The notes beneath the pieces were generated by a model that had not been told where the DNA came from, ran no database searches, and saw only the letters and a list, made by a program, of their open reading frames with translations. Source: Dimorphilus gyrociliatus (taxonomy: Eukaryota; Annelida; Polychaeta; Dinophilidae). Taken from it: a stretch of 64,000 nt of DNA. Shown here piece by piece: positions 62,050 to 64,000 of this stretch. Both the position numbers and the translations under genes were made by a program. How positions within the stretch are numbered: position 1 is the first letter of the stretch; the number at the start of each line of letters is the position of its first letter. The stretch spans positions 1,054,001-1,118,000 of the forward strand of contig CAJFCJ010000008.1 of assembly GCA_904063045.1 (NCBI GenBank). The letters are read 5' to 3'.

Positions 62050-63921
62050 ATGCGCTGCCCTGTGAAAATCGAACATTTTTCTTTTTTTTCTATAGCCACA
62101 TCTATAGCCCTTTCCATATGGACTATGTGCGAAAAAAGTTGGCTTTTGGGATATAGTACTTCGGATAAAACAGGCTCGGATTTAGTATTTGCTAAATTGT
62201 CTCCATGGTACTTGTGCGTAAAAGATTTAACGGAGACCATTTCTTGTTTTCGAATGTATGATTGGTACGATTCAAAACTTGGTAAGAAATCGAAACATAT
62301 CTTGACTGTAAATCGTTACGTATAGTTTAAAGAATTAATAAATAATATAGGCTTATCTTGATTACAGCTGGCCTTACTGCAAATCAGCATTTGGAATATT
62401 GGATAATCGGAGTTCTATTCATTACACTCATTCCTTCTGCCTTAGCGTCGTGCAAGTGCTCGTTTGTTAAACGATTTGACGAAGAGAGCAGAAGATTTTT
62501 ATTCATTCTTTTAGCATTTTCATGTAAGTCTCTTTTGTACAACTATATTTGCCATTTTTCCACCGTTGTAAGTCGATTTATCAAATTCATGGTTGGTTGA
62601 TGAAGCGTATTTGATAAAAGAAAGATTCTCCTCCATACGACTCATGCCTTGATATACCATTCAGTTTTCCTACTACTTTTTATACTCTTAAAAAACCATT
62701 GTCTTTTCCTTTTAATTCAATATAGACCCTTCCAATCTCCTTCTCCCCTTTCCGTTATTGGAATCTTTCATTAAATCTCTGGACTTAGCTTTCTTTTGGT
62801 TAATAGAAGACCTGCTAGCCAAGTTTAATTAGTGTTCGGAATCATTGTCCATCTTTAACGTTATAGGGAGGGAAAAAAACAACGTTTATATAGGCTTAAA
62901 TAGGAAATTTTTGGACTGATTAAAAAGGCATCATTAAATATTGCAGTCGATTTATACGTTCAATTTTTTTCTCCGTCAAATCGATCTTCGATTTGACGTT
63001 TTTTTTCAAACGATTAGAGATGGAAATTGCGTTTTTTCCGATGGACGAAAGAAAAAAGTGAATTCCGTGCGCATCGGTACAATAACGCCCGAAAGCCATA
63101 AAGGGAGTAGACGCCGCGGTGGATTAGAGCGGTTTGCTAGTGATAATTTGTGACGCCCGTAGCGCAGGAATGTTGCTGGCGGGAAATTAGACGATGGTCT
63201 GGGGCTTTTTCTAGAATCAACATATGGCATATAACGATAGTTTAAAATGTATAATGAGGCTTTCCCTCCCTTTGAAGTCCTGTGGGAAGCGTGATTACAA
63301 TATAAACTAATTCTTGACTGAAATGACGTCACAATTACAAGAGCCTTTTTCATTTCGTTGTAAACTTTTGAAGTTAGTTGTAAACGCTTTCCTAAGTATC
63401 GACGAATTCCATGATCAATATATTTATTCAATTAAGATACGTCCCTGATGATAAGACATACAAGATCCTCTATCCGTATTTCAATTATCCAGGGATATTT
63501 TAAATAGTAAGAACTCAGTTAGATCTGTAGGAGATCCTATCAAACAAAAGTCTTTTATCCCTATTGCCAAATAACTGATTACTTGTCCTATTTTTTCCAC
63601 ATAAATAAACAAATTATTTTCACTATCTCTTCAGCTCTCCTTACTTTGGCATCCATTATCGTATTCATCGTGACCTGTCAAAGAGGGGTTCAGGACCTAA
63701 CAACCGGAAAGAAGTTATCCAAAACCTTTAATTGGCCATTCTACATCCGTATTCTCGCGGGTCTCTTTTCCCTGGCCGCGCTCGTTTCTTGTCTAATCAA
63801 CGATATCCGATTGAGAAGACGTTCTGCCGATGAGAACGAATGCGACCCGGAAACGGTTACCTTTTTACAGGTAGAAGATGGAATTGACAAAGCGGAGTGT
63901 AACGAAACTGTACAATTATAA
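62050..63921 (+). CDS. Four-span membrane protein of the claudin/PMP22 superfamily
   Basis: Three exons: 62050-62281, 62368-62523, 63635-63921; 224 residues. Spans: FSFFSIATSIALSIW (10-24), YWIIGVLFITLIPSALAS, FLFILLAFSSLLTLASIIVF, and YIRILAGLFSLAALVSCLI. In the first extracellular loop Trp31 and Trp53 are 21 residues apart, followed by x2-Cys56-x9-Cys66, which fits the superfamily pattern W-x(17-22)-W-x2-C-x(8-10)-C. The ~45-residue tail is acidic (DENECDPETV) and ends TVQL, a possible PDZ ligand. Junction, channel-subunit or GSG1-like roles are all possible; I do not assign an orthologue. Start is the first in-frame ATG after a GTG/TTG-only upstream frame. Intron 2 is 1.1 kb, the longest in the window. 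Confidence 0.78.
62524..63634 (+). other. Long second intron of the claudin-like gene
   Basis: 1111 bp where most introns here are 50-70 bp. It has stretches of higher GC (about 63050-63180) and a perfect CRE palindrome TGACGTCA (63324-63331) followed by two GTAAAC motifs. No exon seen. It may hold an enhancer or internal promoter. Confidence 0.5.
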
Positions 63922-64000
63922 TTTATGTATACAACAATTAGCTGATCACACAGTTTGTGTATAGTTACTTATTAAAGAAGGAACACGATGAAAAATAAGA
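63922..64000 (+). other. 3' end of claudin-like transcript
   Basis: ATTAAA at 63972-63977 is a possible poly(A) signal 50 bases after the stop. The window ends 23 bases later. Confidence 0.5.

Noticed and set aside
61714..62240. Minus-strand frames of 108-120 codons
   Set aside because: Overlap the start of the claudin-like gene, no similarity, poly-Phe stretches.
63050..63200. GC-richer patch checked as a tRNA or other structured RNA
   Set aside because: No paired A and B boxes, no 7-bp acceptor stem found.

Overview
The window is animal nuclear DNA, not bacterial. It is AT-rich and gene-dense. Genes are split by many short GT-AG introns, mostly 50-70 bp. I reconstruct 21 protein-coding genes on both strands, nearly all with intact reading frames across consistent splice phases. 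The families (DHCR24, COQ8, tankyrase, shootin-1, MOSPD, an Ig/FN3 receptor, a Mtl/RhoG-type GTPase, SLP-76-like adaptors) point to a bilaterian. A two-domain small heat-shock protein and the short introns suggest a small-genome spiralian (annelid, flatworm or rotifer grade), but the species cannot be named from sequence alone. No CRISPR array, rRNA, tRNA, transposon ORF or viral gene was found.

Layout. 0.6-9.8 kb: DHCR24 (sterol reductase) with a decayed copy of its 5' end downstream; ATP5IF1 (+) convergent with ELP4 (-); COQ8 kinase; a dual alpha-crystallin heat-shock protein. 11.4-21.6 kb: two divergent cell-surface proteins, an FN3 plus laminin-EGF membrane protein (-) and a 1552-residue Ig8-FN3(5) adhesion receptor (+). 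22-28.6 kb: a lysine-rich nuclear protein of unknown family (-), a calpain-5/6-like protein lacking catalytic Cys and His (+), and microsomal epoxide hydrolase EPHX1 (-). 29-37 kb: UBAC2 (+), NKAP (-), tankyrase (+). 37-48.7 kb: shootin-1 (-), HSP90B1/GRP94 (-) with an ER-stress-type promoter, and a delta-like phospholipase C (-) that may carry an N-terminal membrane module. 50-54.4 kb: two tandem SLP-76-like SH2 adaptors (-). 55.4-64 kb: MRPL43 (-), a small LRRC20-like protein (+), the Rho GTPase (+), MOSPD1/3-like (-) and a claudin-superfamily four-span protein (+).

Most genes are unrelated housekeeping neighbours. Functional links are limited. SH2 adaptors, PLC and a Rac-like GTPase belong to one phosphotyrosine signalling theme, though SLP-76 partners are PLC-gamma rather than PLC-delta. 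GRP94, UBAC2 and EPHX1 act in the ER; COQ8, IF1 and MRPL43 act in mitochondria. Several gene pairs are divergent with short shared promoters, or convergent with under 150 bp between stop codons.

Exon boundaries were read by eye from GT/AG sites, frame and family similarity. They are good models but unconfirmed by transcripts.
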